The notes: generated by a model not told the origin, from the sequence alone. A stretch of DNA of 64,000 nucleotides from Eledone cirrhosa (GCA_964016885.1 OZ024759.1:3755546-3819545), one strand, 5' to 3'; shown: positions 35,086 through 50,350, counted from the stretch's first letter. Numbers and translations: made by a program.

Positions 35086-38000
35086 TCTACAATACCTGTG
35101 TCTAGAGTGTCTGTGTGTCTACAGTGTCTGAGTCTACAATGTCTGTGTGTCTACAATGCCTGTGTCTACAGTGTCCGTGTGTCTGTGTCTACAGTGTCTG
35201 TGACTACAAAGCCTGTGTCTACAGTGTCTGTGTGTCTACAGTGTCTGTGTCTACAGTGTCTGAGTCTACAATGTCTGTGTGTCTACAGTGTCTGTGTCTA
35301 CAGTGTCTGTGTGTCTACAGTGTCTGTGTGTCTACAATGTCTGTGTGTCTACAGTGTCTGTGTGTCTACAGTGTCTGTGTGTCTACAGTGTATGTGTCTA
35401 CAGTGACTGTGTGTCTACAGTGTCTGTGTGTCTACAATGTTTGTGTGTCTACAGTGTCTCTGTGTCTACAATGCCTGTGTCTACAGTGCCTGTGTCAACA
35501 GTGCCTGTGTCTACAATGTCTGTGTGTCTACAGTGTCTGTGTGTCTACAGTGTCTGTGTGTCTACAGTGTCTGTGTCTACAGTGTCTGTGTGTCTACAAT
35601 GTCTTTGTGTCTACAATGTCTGTGTGTCTACAGTGTCTGTGTCTACAGTGTCTGTGTGTCTACAGTGTCTGTGTCTACAGTGTCTGTGTGTCTACAGTGT
35701 CTGTGTGTCTACAGTGTCTGTGTCTACAGTGTCTGTGTGTCTACAGTGTCTGTGTCTACAGTGTCTGTGTGTCTACAGTGTCTGTGTGTCTACAATGTCT
35801 GTGTGTCTACAATGTCTGTGTGTCTACAGTGTCTGTGTGTCTACAGTGTCTGTGTGTCTACAGTGTCTGTGTGTCTACAGTGACTGTGTATCTACAGTGT
35901 CTGTGTGTCTACAATGCCTGTGTCTCTACATTGTCTGTGTCTACAGTGTCTGTGTGTCTACAATGTCTGTGTGTCTACAGTGTCTGTGTGTCTACAGTGT
36001 CTGTGTGTCTACAATGTCTGTGTCTCTACATTGTCTGTGTCTCTACAGTGTCTCTGTCTACAGTGTCTGTGTGTCTACAATGTCTGTGTGTCTACAATGT
36101 CTGTGTGTCTACAATGTCTGTGTGTCTACAATGTCTGTGTGTCTACAGTGTCTCTGTGTCTACAGTGTCTGTGTGTCTACAGTGTCTGTGTTTCTACAGT
36201 GTCTGTGTGTCTACAGTGTCTGTGTGTGTACAGTGTCTGTGTCTACTGTGTCTACAGTGTCTGTGTCTACAGTGTCTGAGTCTACAATGTCTGTGTGTCT
36301 ACAGTGTCTGTGTGTGTACAGTGTCTGTGTCTACAGTGTCTGAGTCTACAATGTCTGTGTGTCTACAATGCCTGTGTCTACAGTGTCCGTGTGTCTGTGT
36401 CTACAGTGTCTGTGTCTACAATACCTGTGTCTACAGTGTCTGTGTGTCTACAGTCTCTGAGTCTACAATGTCTGTGTGTCTACAATGCCTGTGTCTACAG
36501 TGTCCGTGTGTCTGTGTCTACAGTGTCTGTGAATACAATGCCTGTGTCTACAGTGTCTGTGTGTCTGTGTCTACAGTGTCTGTGTCTACAGTGTCTGAGT
36601 CTACAATGTCTGTGTGTCTACAGTGTCTGTGTCTACAATGTCTGTGTCTACAGTGTCCGTGTGTCTGTCTACAGTGTCTGTGTGTCTACAGTGTCTGTGT
36701 CTACAGTGACTGTGTGTCTACAGTGTCTGTGTGTCTACAATATGTGTCTACAGTGTCTGTGTCTACAGTGTCTGTGTGTCTACACTGTCTGTCTGTCTAC
36801 AGTGTTTGTGTATCTACAGTGTCTGTGTGACTACAATGTATGTGTGTCTACAGTGTCTGTGTGTCTACGTCTGTGTGTCTACAGTGTCTGTGTGTCTACA
36901 GTGTATGTGTCTCTACATTGTCTGTGTGTCTACAGTGTCTGTGTCTACAGTGTCTGTGTGTCTACAGTGTCTGTGTGTCTACAGTGTCTGTGTGTCTACA
37001 GTGTCTGTGTGTCTACAGTGTCTGTGTCTACAGTGTCTGTCTGTCTACAGTGTCTGTGTCTACAGTGTCTGTGTGTCTACAATGTCTGTGTGTCTACAAT
37101 GTCTGTGTGTCTACAGTGTCTGTGTCTACAGTGTCTGTGTGTCTACAGTGTCTGTGTCTACAGTGTCTGTGTGTCCACAGTGTCTGTGTCTACAGTGTCT
37201 GTGTGTCTACAGTGTCTGTGTCTACAGTGTCTGTGTGTCTACAGTGTCTGTGTCTACAGTGTCTGTGTATCTACAGTGTCTGTGTGTCTACAGTGACTGT
37301 GTGTCTACAATGTCTGTGTGTCTACAATGTCTGTGTCTACAGTGTCTGTGTATCTACAGTGTCTGTGTGTCTACAATGCCTGTGTCTCTACATTGTCTGT
37401 GTCTACAGTGTCTGTGTGTCTACAATGTCTGTGTGTCTACAATGTCTGTGTCTCTACAGTGTCTGTGTGTCTACAATGTCTGTGTGTTTACAATGTCTGT
37501 GTCTACAGTGTCTGTGTGTCTACAGTGTCTGTGTGTCTACAATATCTGTGTGTCTACAATATCTGTGTGTCTACAGTGTCTGTATCTACAGTGTCTGTGT
37601 CTCTACAGTGTCTGTGTCTACAATGTCTGTGTGTCTAAGGTGTCTGTGTGTCTACAGTGTCTGTGTGTCTACAATGTCTGTGTGTCTACAGTGACTGTGT
37701 GTCTACAGTGTCTGTGTGTCTAAAATGTCTGTGTCTACAGTTTCTGTGTGTCTACAGTGTCTGTGTGTCTACAATGTCTGTGTCTACAGTGTCTGTGTCT
37801 ACAGTGTCTGTGTGTCTAAAATGTCTGTGTCTACAGTGACTGTGTGTCTACAGTGTCTACAATGTTTGTGTGTCTACAGTGTCTCTGTGTCTACAATGCC
37901 TGTGTCTACAGTGCCTGTGTCTACAATGACTGTGTGTCTACAGTGTCTGTGTGTCTACAGTGTCTGTGTCTACAGTGTCTGTGTGTCTACAATGTCTGTG

Positions 38001-41000
38001 TGTCTACAATGTCTGTGTGTCTACAATGTCTGTGTGTCTACAATGTCTGTGTGTCTACAATGTCTGTGTGTCTACAGTGTCTGTGTGTCTACAGTGTCTG
38101 TGTGTCTACAGTGACTGTATATACAGTGTCTGTGTGTCTACAGTGTCTGTGTGTCTACAGTGTCTGTGTGTCTACAATGTCTGTGTCTACAGTGTCTGTG
38201 TGTCTAAAATGTCTGTGTCTACAGTTACTGTGTGTCTACAGTGTCTGTGTGTCTACAATGTCTGTGTGTCTACAGTGTCTGTGTGTCTACAGTGTCTGTG
38301 TGTCTACAATGTCTGTGTGTCTACAATGTCTGTGTGTCTACAATGTCTGTGTGTCTACAGTGTCTGTGTGTCTACAGTGTCTGTGTGTCTACAGTGTCTG
38401 TGTGTCTACAGTGACTGTATATACAGTGTCTGTGTGTCTACAGTGTCTGTGTGTCTACAGTGTCTGTGTGTCTACAATGCCTGTGTCTACAGTGTATGTG
38501 TGTCTACAGTGTCTGTGTCTACTGTGTCTACAGTGTCTGTGTCTACAGTGTCTGAGTCTACAATGTCTGTGTGTCTACAGTGTCTGTGTGTGTACAGTGT
38601 CTGTGTCTACAGTGTCTGTGTCTACAGTGTCTGAGTCTACAATGTCTGTGTGTCTACAATGCCTGTGTCTACAGTGTCTGTGTGTCTGTGTCTACAGTGT
38701 CTGTGACTACAAAGCCTGTGTCTACAGTGTCTGTGTGTCTACAGTTTCTGTGTCTACAGTGTCTGTGTCTGCAGTGTCTGAGTCTACAATGTCTGTGTGT
38801 CTACAGTGTCTGTGTCTACAGTGTCTGTGTGTCTACAGTGTCTGTGTGTCTACAATGTCTGTGTGTCTACAGTGTCTGTGTGTCTACAATGTCGGTGTGT
38901 CTACAGTGTCTGTGTGTCTACAGTGTATGTGTCTACAGTGACTGTGTGTCTACAGTGTCTGTGTGTCTACAATGTTTGTGTGTCTACAGTGTCTCTGTGT
39001 CTACAATGCCTGTGTCTACAGTGCCTGTGTCAACAGTGCCTGTGTCTACAATGTCTGTGTGTCTACAGTGTCTGTGTGTCTACAGTGTCTGTGTGTCTAC
39101 AGTGTCTGTGTGTCTACAGTGTCTGTGTGTCTACAGTGACTGTATATACAGTGTCTGTGTGTCTACAGTGTCTGTGTGTCTACAGTGTCTACAGTGTCTG
39201 TGTGTCTACAATATCTGTGTCTACAGTGTCTGTGTGTCTAAAATGTCTGTGTCTACAGTGACTGTGTGTCTACAGTGTCTGTGTGTCTACAATGTCTGTG
39301 TGTCTACAGTGTCTGTGTGTCTACAGTGTCTCTGTGTCTACAATGCCTGTGTCTACAGTGCCTGTGTCTACAATGTCTGTGTGTCTACAGTGTCTGTGTG
39401 TCTACAGTGTCTATGCCTAAGTGTCTGTGTGTCTACAGTGTCTGTGTCTACAGTGTCTGTGTGTCTACAGTGTCTGTGTGTCTACAATGTCTGTGTGTCT
39501 ACAATGTCTGTGTGTCTACAATGTCTGTGTGTCTACAGTGTCTGTGTGTCTACAGTGTCTGTGTGTCTACAGTGACTGTATATACAGTGTCTGTGTGTCT
39601 ACAGTGTCTGTGTGTCTACAGTGTCTGTGTGTCTACAATGCCTGTGTCTACAGTGTATGTGTGTCTACAGTGTCTGTGTCTACTGTGTCTACAGTGTCTG
39701 TGTCTACAGTGTCTGAGTCTACAATGTCTGTGTGTCTACAGTGTTTGTGTGTGTACAGTGTCTGTGTCTACAGTGTCTGTGTCTACAGTGTCTGAGTCTA
39801 CAATGTCTGTGTGTCTACAATGCCTGTGTCTACAGTGTCTGTGTGTCTGTGTCTACAGTGTCTGTGACTACAAAGCCTGTGTCTACAGTGTCTGTGTGTC
39901 TACAGTGTCTGTGTCTACAGTGTCTGTGTCTGCAGTGTCTGAGTCTACAATGTCTGTGTGTCTACAGTGTCTGTGTCTACAGTGTCTGTGTGTCTACAGT
40001 GTCTGTGTGTCTACAATGTCTGTGTGTCTACAGTGTCTGTGTGTCTACAGTGTCGGTGTGTCTACAGTGTCTGTGTGTCTACAGTGTATGTGTCTACAGT
40101 GACTGTGTGTCTACAGTGTCTGTGTGTCTACAATGTTTCTGTGTCTACAGTGTCTCTGTGTCTACAATGCCTGTGTCTACAGTGCCTGTGTCAACAGTGC
40201 CTGTGTCTACAATGTCTGTGTGTCTACAGTGTCTGTGTGTCTACAGTGTCTGTGTGTCTACAGTGTCTGTGTGTCTACAGTGTCTGTGTTTCTACAGTGT
40301 CTGTGTGTCTACAGTGACTGTATATACAGTGTCTGTGTGTCTACAGTGTCTGTGTGTCTACAGTGTCTACAGTGTCTGTGTGTCTACAATATCTGTGTCT
40401 ACAGTGTCTGTGTGTCTAAAATGTCTGTGTCTACAGTGACTGTGTGTCTACAGTGTCTGTGTGTCTACAATGTCTGTGTGTCTACAGTGTCTGTGTGTCT
40501 ACAGTGTCTCTGTGTCTACAATGCCTGTGTCTACAGTGCCTGTGTCTACAATATCTGTGTGTCTACAGTGTCTGTGTGTCTACAGTGTCTATGTCTACAG
40601 TGTCTGTGTGTCTACAGTGTCTGTGTCTACAGTGTCTGTGTGTCTACAGTGTCTATGTCTACAGTGTCTGTGTGTCTACAGTGTCTATGTCTACAGTGTC
40701 TGTGTGTCTACAGTGACTGTATATACAGTGTCTGTGTGTCTACAGTGTTTGTGTGTCTACAGTGTCTGTTTGTCTACAATGCCTGTGTCTACAGTGTATG
40801 TGTGTCTACAGTGTCTGTGTCTACTGTGTCTACAATGTCTGAGTCTACAATGTCTGTGTGTCTACAGTGTCTGTGTGTGTACAGTGTCTGTGTCTACAGT
40901 GTCTGTGTCTACAGTGTCTGAGTCTACAATGCCTGTGTGTCTACAATGCCTGTGTCTACAGTGTCGGGGTGTCTGTGTCTACAGTGTCTGTGTCTACAAT

Positions 41001-44000
41001 ACCTGTGTCTAGAGTGTCTGTGTGTCTACAGTGTCTGAGTCTACAATGTCTGTGTGTCTACAATGCCTGTGTCTACAGTGTCCGTGTGTCTGTGTCTACA
41101 GTGTCTGTGACTACAAAGCCTGTGTCTACAGTGTCTGTGTGTCTACAGTGTCTGTGTCTACAGTGTCTGAGTCTACAATGTCTGTGTGTCTACAGTGTCT
41201 GTGTCTACAGTGTCTGTGTGTCTACAGTGTCTGTGTGTCTACAATGTCTGTGTGTCTACAGTGTCTGTGTGTCTACAGTGTCTGTGTGTCTACAGTGTAT
41301 GTGTCTACAGTGACTGTGTGTCTACAGTGTCTGTGTGTCTACAATGTTTGTGTGTCTACAGTGTCTCTGTGACTACAATGCCTGTGTCTACAGTGCCTGT
41401 GTCAACAGTGCCTGTGTCTACAATGTCTGTGTGTCTACAGTGTCTGTGTGTCTACAGTGTCTGTGTGTCTACAGTGTCTGTGTCTACAGTGTCTGTGTGT
41501 CTACAATGTCTTTGTGTCTACAATGTCTGTGTGTCTACAGTGTCTGTGTCTACAGTGTCTGTGTGTCTACAGTGTCTGTGTCTACAGTGTCTGTGTGTCT
41601 ACAGTGTCTGTGTGTCTACAGTGTTTCTGTCTACAGTGTCTGTGTGTCTACAGTGTCTGTGTCTACAGTGTCTGTGTGTCTACAGTGTCTGTGTGTCTAC
41701 AATGTCTGTGTGTCTACAATGTCTGTGTGTCTACAGTGTCTGTGTGTCTACAGTGTCTGTGTGTCTACAGTGTCTGTGTGTCTACAGTGACTGTGTATCT
41801 ACAGTGTCTGTGTGTCTACAATGCCTGTGTCTCTACATTGTCTGTGTCTACAGTGTCTGTGTGTCTACAATGTCTGTGTGTCTACAGTGTCTGTGTGTCT
41901 ACAGTGTCTGTGTGTCTACAATGTCTGTGTCTCTACATTGTCTGTGTCTCTACAGTGTCTCTGTCTACAGTGTCTGTGTGTCTACAATGTCTGTGTGTCT
42001 ACAATGTCTGTGTGTCTACAATGTCTGTGTGTCTACAATGTCTGTGTGTCTACAATGTCTGTGTGTCTACAGTGTCTGTGTGTCTACAGTGTCTGTGTGT
42101 CTACAGTGTCTGTGTTTCTACAGTGTCTGTGTGTCTACAGTGTCTGTGTGTGTACAGTGTCTGTGTCTACTGTGTCTACAGTGTCTGTGTCTACAGTGTC
42201 TGAGTCTACAATGTCTGTGTGTCTACAGTGTCTGTGTGTGTACAGTGTCTCTGTCTACCGTGTCTGAGTCTACAATGTCTGTGTGTCTACAATGCCTGTG
42301 TCTACAGTGTCCGTGTGTCTGTGTCTACAGTGTCTGTGTCTACAATACCTGTGTCTACAGTGTCTGTGTGTCTACAGTCTCTGAGTCTACAATGTCTGTG
42401 TGTCTACAATGCCTGTGTCTACAGTGTCCGTGTGTCTGTGTCTACAGTGTCTGTGAATACAATGCCTGTGTCTACAGTGTCTGTGTGTCTGTGTCTACAG
42501 TGTCTGTGTCTACAGTGTCTGAGTCTACAATGTCTGTGTGTCTACAGTGTCTGTGTCTACAATGTCTGTGTCTACAGTGTCCGTGTGTCTGTCTACAGTG
42601 TCTGTGTGTCTACAGTGTCTGTGTCTACAGTGACTGTGTGTCTACAGTGTCTGTGTGTCTACAATATGTGTCTACAGTGTCTGTGTCTACAGTGTCTGTG
42701 TGTCTACACTGTCTGTCTGTCTACAGTGTTTGTGTATCTACAGTGTCTGTGTGTCTACAATGTATGTGTGTCTACAGTGTCTGTGTGTCTACGTCTGTGT
42801 GTCTACAGTGTCTGTGTGTCTACAGTGTATGTGTCTCTACATTGTCTGTGTGTCTACAGTGTCTGTGTCTACAGTGTCTGTGTGTCTACAGTGTCTGTGT
42901 GTCTACAGTGTCTGTGTGTCTACAGTGTCTGTGTGTCTACAGTGTCTGTGTCTACAGTGTCTGTCTGTCTACAGTGTCTGTGTCTACAGTGTCTGTGTGT
43001 CTACAATGTCTGTGTGTCTACAATGTCTGTGTGTCTACAGTGTCTGTGTCTACAGTGTCTGTGTGTCTACAGTGTCTGTGTCTACAGTGTCTGTGTGTCC
43101 ACAGTGTCTGTGTCTACAGTGTCTGTGTGTCTACAGTGTCTGTGTCTACAGTGTCTGTGTGTCTACAGTGTCTGTGTCTACAGTGTCTGTGTGTCTACAG
43201 TGTCTGTGTGTCTACAATGTCTGTGTGTCTACAATGTCTGTGTGTCTACAATGTCTGTGTGTCTACAGTGTCTGTGTGTCTACAGTGTCTGTGTATCTAC
43301 AGTGTCTGTGTGTCTACAGTGACTGTGTGTCTACAATGTCTGTGTGTCTACAATGTCTGTGTCTACAGTGTCTGTGTATCTACAGTGTCTGTGTGTCTAC
43401 AATGCCTGTGTCTCTACATTGTCTGTGTCTACAGTGTCTGTGTGTCTACAATGTCTGTGTGTCTACAATGTCTGTGTCTCTACAGTGTCTGTGTGTCTAC
43501 AATGTCTGTGTGTTTACAATGTCTGTGTCTACAGTGTCTGTGTGTCTACAGTGTCTGTGTGTCTACAATATCTGTGTGTCTACAATATCTGTGTGTCTAC
43601 AGTGTCTGTATCTACAGTGTCTGTGTCTCTACAGTGTCTGTGTCTACAATGTCTGTGTGTCTAAGGTGTCTGTGTGTCTACAGTGTCTGTGTGTCTACAA
43701 TGTCTGTGTGTCTACAGTGACTGTGTGTCTACAGTGTCTGTGTGTCTAAAATGTCTGTGTCTACAGTTTCTGTGTGTCTACAGTGTCTGTGTGTCTACAA
43801 TGTCTGTGTGTCTACAGTGTCTGTGTCTACAGTGTCTGTGTGTACAGTGTCTGTGTGTCTAAAATGTCTGTGTCTACAGTGACTATGTGTCTACAGTGTC
43901 TACAATGTTTGTGTGTCTACAGTGTCTCTGTGTCTACAATGCCTGTGTCTACAGTGCCTGTGTCTACAATGACTGTGTGTCTACAGTGTCTGTGTGTCTA

Positions 44001-47000
44001 CAGTGTCTGTGTCTACAGTGTCTGTGTGTCTACAGTGTCTGTGTGTCTACAGTGTCTGTGTGTCTACAATGTCTGTGTGTCTACAGTGTCTGTGTGTCTA
44101 CAGTGTCTCTGTGTCTACAATGCCTGTGTCTACAGTGCCTGTGTCTACAATGTCTGTGTGTCTACAGTGTCTGTGTCTACAGTGTCTGTGTGTCTACAGT
44201 GTCTGTGTGTCTACAATGTCTGTGTGTCTACAATGTCTGTGTGTCTACAATGTCTGTGTGTCTACAATGTCTGTGTGTCTACAATGTCTGTGTGTCTACA
44301 GTGTCTGTGTGTCTACAGTGACTGTATATACAGTGTCTGTGTGTCTACAGTGTCTGTGTGTCTACAGTGTCTGTGTGTCTACAATGTCTGTGTCTACAGT
44401 GTCTGTGTGTCTAAAATGTCTGTGTCTACAGTTACTGTGTGTCTACAGTGTCTGTGTGTCTACAATGTCTGTGTGTCTGTGTGTCTACAGTGTCTGTGTG
44501 TCTACAATGTCTGTGTGTCTACAATGTCTGTGTGTCTACAATGTCTGTGTGTCTACAGTGTCTGTGTGTCTACAGTGTCTGTGTGTCTACAGTGTCTGTG
44601 TGTCTACAGTGACTGTATATACAGTGTCTGTGTGTCTACAGTGTCTGTGTGTCTACAGTGTCTGTGTGTCTACAATGCCTGTGTCTACAGTGTATGTGTG
44701 TCTACAGTGTCTGTGTCTACTGTGTCTACAGTGTCTGTGTCTACAGTGTCTGAGTCTACAATGTCTGTGTGTCTACAGTGTCTGTGTGTGTACAGTGTCT
44801 GTGTCTACAGTGTCTGTGTCTACAGTGTCTGAGTCTACAATGTCTGTGTGTCTACAATGCCTGTGTCTACAGTGTCTGTGTGTCTGTGTCTACAGTGTCT
44901 GTGACTACAAAGCCTGTGTCTACAGTGTCTGTGTGTCTACAGTTTCTGTGTCTACAGTGTCTGTGTCTGCAGTGTCTGAGTCTACAATGTCTGTGTGTCT
45001 ACAGTGTCTGTGTCTACAGTGTCTGTGTGTCTACAGTGTCTGTGTGTCTACAATGTCTGTGTGTCTACAGTGTCTGTGTGTCTACAATGTCGGTGTGTCT
45101 ACAGTGTCTGTGTGTCTACAGTGTATGTGTCTACAGTGACTGTGTGTCTACAGTGTCTGTGTGTCTACAATGTTTGTGTGTCTACAGTGTCTCTGTGTCT
45201 ACAATGCCTGTGTCTACAGTGCCTGTGTCAACAGTGCCTGTGTCTACAATGTCTGTGTGTCTACAGTGTCTGTGTGTCTACAGTGTCTGTGTGTCTACAG
45301 TGACTGTATATACAGTGTCTGTGTGTCTACAGTGTCTGTGTGTCTACAGTGTCTGTGTGTCTACAGTGTCTACAGTGTCTGTGTGTCTACAATATCTGTG
45401 TCTACAGTGTCTGTGTGTCTAAAATGTCTGTGTCTACAGTGACTGTGTGTCTACAGTGTCTGTGTGTCTACAATGTCTGTGTGTCTACAGTGTCTGTGTG
45501 TCTACAGTGTCTCTGTGTCTACAATGCCTGTGTCTACAGTGCCTGTGTCTACAATGTCTGTGTGTCTACAGTGTCTGTGTGTCTACAGTGTCTATGTCTA
45601 CAGTGTCTGTGTGTCTACAGTGTCTGTGTCTACAGTGTCTGTGTGTCTACAGTGTCTGTGTGTCTACAATGTCTGTGTGTCTACAATGTCTGTGTGTCTA
45701 CAATGTCTGTGTGTCTACAGTGTCTGTGTGTCTACAGTGTCTGTGTGTCTACAGTGTCTGTGTGTCTACAGTGACTGTATATACAGTGTCTGTGTGTCTA
45801 CAGTGTCTGTGTGTCTACAGTGTCTGTGTGTCTACAATGCCTGTGTCTACAGTGTATGTGTGTCTACAGTGTCTGTGTCTACTGTGTCTACAGTGTCTGT
45901 GTCTACAGTGTCTGAGTCTACAAAGTCTGTGTGTCTACAGTGTCTGTGTGTGTACAGTGTCTGTGTCTACAGTGTCTGTGTCTACAGTGTCTGAGTCTAC
46001 AATGTATGTGTGTCTACAATGCCTGTGTCTACAGTGTCTGTGTGTCTGTGTCTACAGTGTCTGTGACTACAAAGCCTGTGTCTACAGTGTCTGTGTGTCT
46101 ACAGTGTCTGTGTCTACAGTGTCTGTGTCTGCAGTGTCTGAGTCTACAATGTCTGTGTGTCTACAGTGTCTGTGTCTACAGTGTCTGTGTGTCTACAGTG
46201 TCTGTGTGTCTACAGTGTCTGTGTGTCTACAATGTCTGTGTGTCTACAGTGTCTGTGTGTCTACAGTGTCGGTGTGTCTACAGTGTCTGTGTGTCTACAG
46301 TGTATGTGTCTACAGTGACTGTGTGTCTACAGTGTCTGTGTGTCTACAATGTTTGTGTGTCTACAGTGTCTCTGTGTCTACAATGCCTGTGTCTACAGTG
46401 CCTGTGTCTACAATGTCTGTGTGTCTACAGTGTCTGTGTGTCTACAGTGTCTGTGTGTCTACAGTGTCTGTGTGTCTACAGTGTCTGTGTTTCTACAGTG
46501 TCTGTGTGTCTACAGTGACTGTATATACAGTGTCTGTGTGTCTACAGTGTCTGTGTGTCTACAGTGTCTGTGTGTCTACAATATCTGTGTCTACAGTGTC
46601 TGTGTGTCTAAAATGTCTGTGTCTACAGTGACTGTGTGTCTACAGTGTCTGTGTGTCTACAATGTCTGTGTGTCTACAGTGTCTGTGTGTCTACAGTGTC
46701 TCTGTGTCTACAATGCCTGTGTCTACAGTGCCTGTGTCTACAATGTCTGTGTGTCTACAGTGTCTGTGTGTCTACAGTGTCTATGTCTACAGTGTCTGTG
46801 TGTCTACAGTGTCTGTGTCTACAGTGTCTGTGTGTCTACAGTGTCTGTGTGTCTACAGTGTCTATGTCTACAGTGTCTGTGTGTCTACAGTGTCTATGTC
46901 TACAGTGTCTGTGTGTCTACAGTGACTGTATATACAGTGTCTGTGTGTCTACAGTGTTTGTGTGTCTACAGTGTCTGTTTGTCTACAATGCCTGTGTCTA

Positions 47001-50000
47001 CAGTGTATGTGTGTCTACAGTGTCTGTGTCTACTGTGTCTACAGTGTCTGAGTCTACAATGTCTGTGTGTCTACAGTGTCTGTGTGTGTACAGTGTCTGT
47101 GTCTACAGTGTCTGAGTCTACAATGCCTGTGTGTCTACAATGCCTGTGTCTACAGTGTCCGTGTGTCTGTGTCTACAGTGTCTGTGTCTACAATACCTGT
47201 GTCTAGAGTGTCTGTGTGTCTACAGTGTCTGAGTCTACAATGTCTGTGTGTCTACAATGCCTGTGTCTACAGTGTCCGTGTGTCTGTGTCTACAGTGTCT
47301 GTGACTACAAAGCCTGTGTCTACAGTGTCTGTGTGTCTACAGTGTCTGTGTCTACAGTGTCTGAGTCTACAATGTCTGTGTGTCTACAGTGTCTGTGTCT
47401 ACAGTGTCTGTGTGTCTACAGTGTCTGTGTGTCTACAATGTCTGTGTGTCTACAGTGTCTGTGTGTCTACAGTGTATGTGTCTACAGTGACTGTGTGTCT
47501 ACAGTGTCTGTGTGTCTACAGTGTCTCTGTGACTACAATGCCTGTGTCTACAGTGTCTGTGTGTCTACAGTGTCTGTGTGTCTACAGTGTCTGTGTCTAC
47601 AGTGCCTGTGTGTCTACAATGTCTTTGTGTCTACAATGTCTGTGTGTCTACAGTGTCTGTGTCTACAGTGTCTGTGTGTCTACAGTGTCTGTGTCTACAG
47701 TGTCTGTGTGTCTACAGTGTCTGTGTGTCTACAGTGTCTGTGTCTACAGTGTCTGTGTGTCTACAGTGTCTGTGTCTACAGTGTCTGTGTGTCTACAGTG
47801 TCTGTGTGTCTACAATGTCTGTGTGTCTACAATGTCTGTGTGTCTACAATGTCTGTGTGTCTACAGTGTCTGTGTGTCTACAGTGTCTGTGTGTCTACAG
47901 TGACTGTGTATCTACAGTGTCTGTGTGTCTACAATGCCTGTGTCTCTACATTGTCTGTGTCTACAGTGTCTGTGTGTCTACAATGTCTGTGTGTCTACAG
48001 TGTCTGTGTGTCTACAGTGTCTGTGTGTCTACAATGTCTGTGTCTCTACATTGTCTGTGTCTCTACAGTGTCTGTGTCTACAGTGTCTGTGTGTCTACAA
48101 TGTCTGTGTGTCTACAATGTCTGTGTGTCTACAATGTCTGTGTGTCTACAATGTCTGTGTGTCTACAATGTCTGTGTGTCTACAGTGTCTGTGTGTGTAC
48201 AGTGTCTGTGTCTACTGTGTCTACAGTGTCTGTGTCTACAGTGTCTGAGTCTACAATGTCTGTGTGTCTACAGTGTCTGTGTGTGTACAGTGTCTGTGTC
48301 TACAGTGTCTGAGTCTACAATGTCTGTGTGTCTACAATGCCTGTGTCTACAGTGTCCGTGTGTCTGTGTCTACAGTGTCTGTGTCTACAATACCTGTGTC
48401 TACAGTGTCTGTGTGTCTACAGTCTCTGAGTCTACAATGTCTGTGTGTCTACAATGCCTGTGTCTACAGTGTCCGTGTGTCTGTGTCTACAGTGTCTGTG
48501 AATACAATGCCTGTGTCTACAGTGTCTGTGTGTCTACAGTGTCTGTGTCTACAGTGTCTGAGTCTACAATGTCTGTGTGTCTACAGTGTCTGTGTCTACA
48601 ATGTCTGTGTCTACAGTGTCCGTGTGTCTGTCTACAGTGTCTGTGTGTCTACAGTGTCTGTGTCTACAGTGACTGTGTGTCTACAGTGTCTGTGTGTCTA
48701 CAATATGTGTCTACAGTGTCTGTGTCTACAGTGTCTGTGTGTCTACACTGTCTGTCTGTCTACAGTGTTTGTGTATCTACAGTGTCTGTGTGTCTACAAT
48801 GTATGTGTGTCTACAGTGTCTGTGTGTCTACGTCTGTGTGTCTACAGTGTCTGTGTCTCTACATTGTCTGTGTGTCTACAGTGTCTGTGTCTACAGTGTC
48901 TGTGTGTCTACAGTGTCTGTGTGTCTACAGTGTCTGTGTGTCTACAGTGTCTGTGTGTCTACAGTGTCTGTGTCTACAGTGTCTGTCTGTCTACAGTGTC
49001 TGTGTCTACAGTGTCTGTGTGTCTACAATGTCTGTGTGTCTACAATGTCTGTGTGTCTACAGTGTCTGTGTCTACAGTGTCTGTGTGTCTACAGTGTCTG
49101 TGTCTACAGTGTCTGTGTGTCCACAGTGTCTGTGTCTACAGTGTCTGTGTGTCTACAGTGTCTGTGTCTACAGTGTCTGTGTGTCTACAGTGTCTGTGTC
49201 TACAGTATCTGTGTGTCTACAGTGTCTGTGTGTCTACAATGTCTGTGTGTCTACAATGTCTGTGTGTCTACAATGTCTGTGTGTCTACAGTGTCTGTGTG
49301 TCTACAGTGTCTGTGTATCTACAGTGTCTGTGTGTCTACAGTGACTGTGTGTCTACAATGTCTGTGTGTCTACAATGTCTGTGTCTACAGTGTCTGTGTA
49401 TCTACAGTGTCTGTGTGTCTACAATGCCTGTGTCTCTACATTGTCTGTGTGTCTACAATGTCTGTGTGTCTACAATGTCTGTGTCTCTACAGTGTCTGTG
49501 TGTCTACAATGTCTGTGTGTTTACAATGTCTGTGTCTACAGTGTCTGTGTGTCTACAGTGTCTGTGTGTCTACAATATCTGTGTGTCTACAATATCTGTG
49601 TGTCTACAGTGTCTGTATCTACAGTGTCTGTGTCTCTACAGTGTCTGTGTCTACAATGTCTGTGTGTCTAAGGTGTCTGTGTGTCTACAGTGTCTGTGTG
49701 TCTACAATGTCTGTGTGTCTACAGTGACTGTGTGTCTACAGTGTCTGTGTGTCTAAAATGTCTGTGTCTACAGTTTCTGTGTGTCTACAGTGTCTGTGTG
49801 TCTACAATGTCTGTGTGTCTACAGTGTCTGTGTCTACAGTGTCTGTGTCTACAGTGTCTGTGTGTCTAAAATGTCTGTGTCTACAGTGACTGTGTGTCTA
49901 CAGTGTCTACAATGTTTGTGTGTCTACAGTGTCTCTGTTTCTACAATGCCTGTGTCTACAGTGCCTGTGTCTACAATGACTGTGTGTCTACAGTGTCTGT

Positions 50001-50350
50001 GTGTCTACAGTGTCTGTGTCTACAGTGTCTGTGTGTCTACAGTGTCTGTGTGTCTACAGTGTCTGTGTGTCTACAATGTCTGTGTGTCTACAGTGTCTGT
50101 GTGTCTCTGTGTCTACAATGCCTGTGTCTACAGTGCCTGTGTCTACAATGTCTGTGTGTCTACAGTGTCTGTGTCTACAGTGTCTGTGTGTCTACAGTGC
50201 CTGTGTGTCTACAATGTCTGTGTGTCTACAATGTCTGTGTGTCTACAATGTCTGTGTGTCTACAATGTCTGTGTGTCTACAATGTCTGTGTGTCTACAGT
50301 GTCTGTGTGTCTACAGTGTCTGTGTGTCTACAGTGTCTGTGTGTCTACAG
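35086..50350. repeat. Segment duplicated from the 17.7-32 kb region
   Basis: Landmarks at 17.7-30.1 kb recur here at offsets of about 17.13-17.37 kb (17762 to 35115, 22779 to 39958, 27573 to 44769, 30086 to 47216). Those at 31.4-33.9 kb recur at about 18.35 kb, from roughly 49.8 kb onward. The offset changes mark insertions or deletions of a few units to a few tens of units. Confidence 0.7.
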
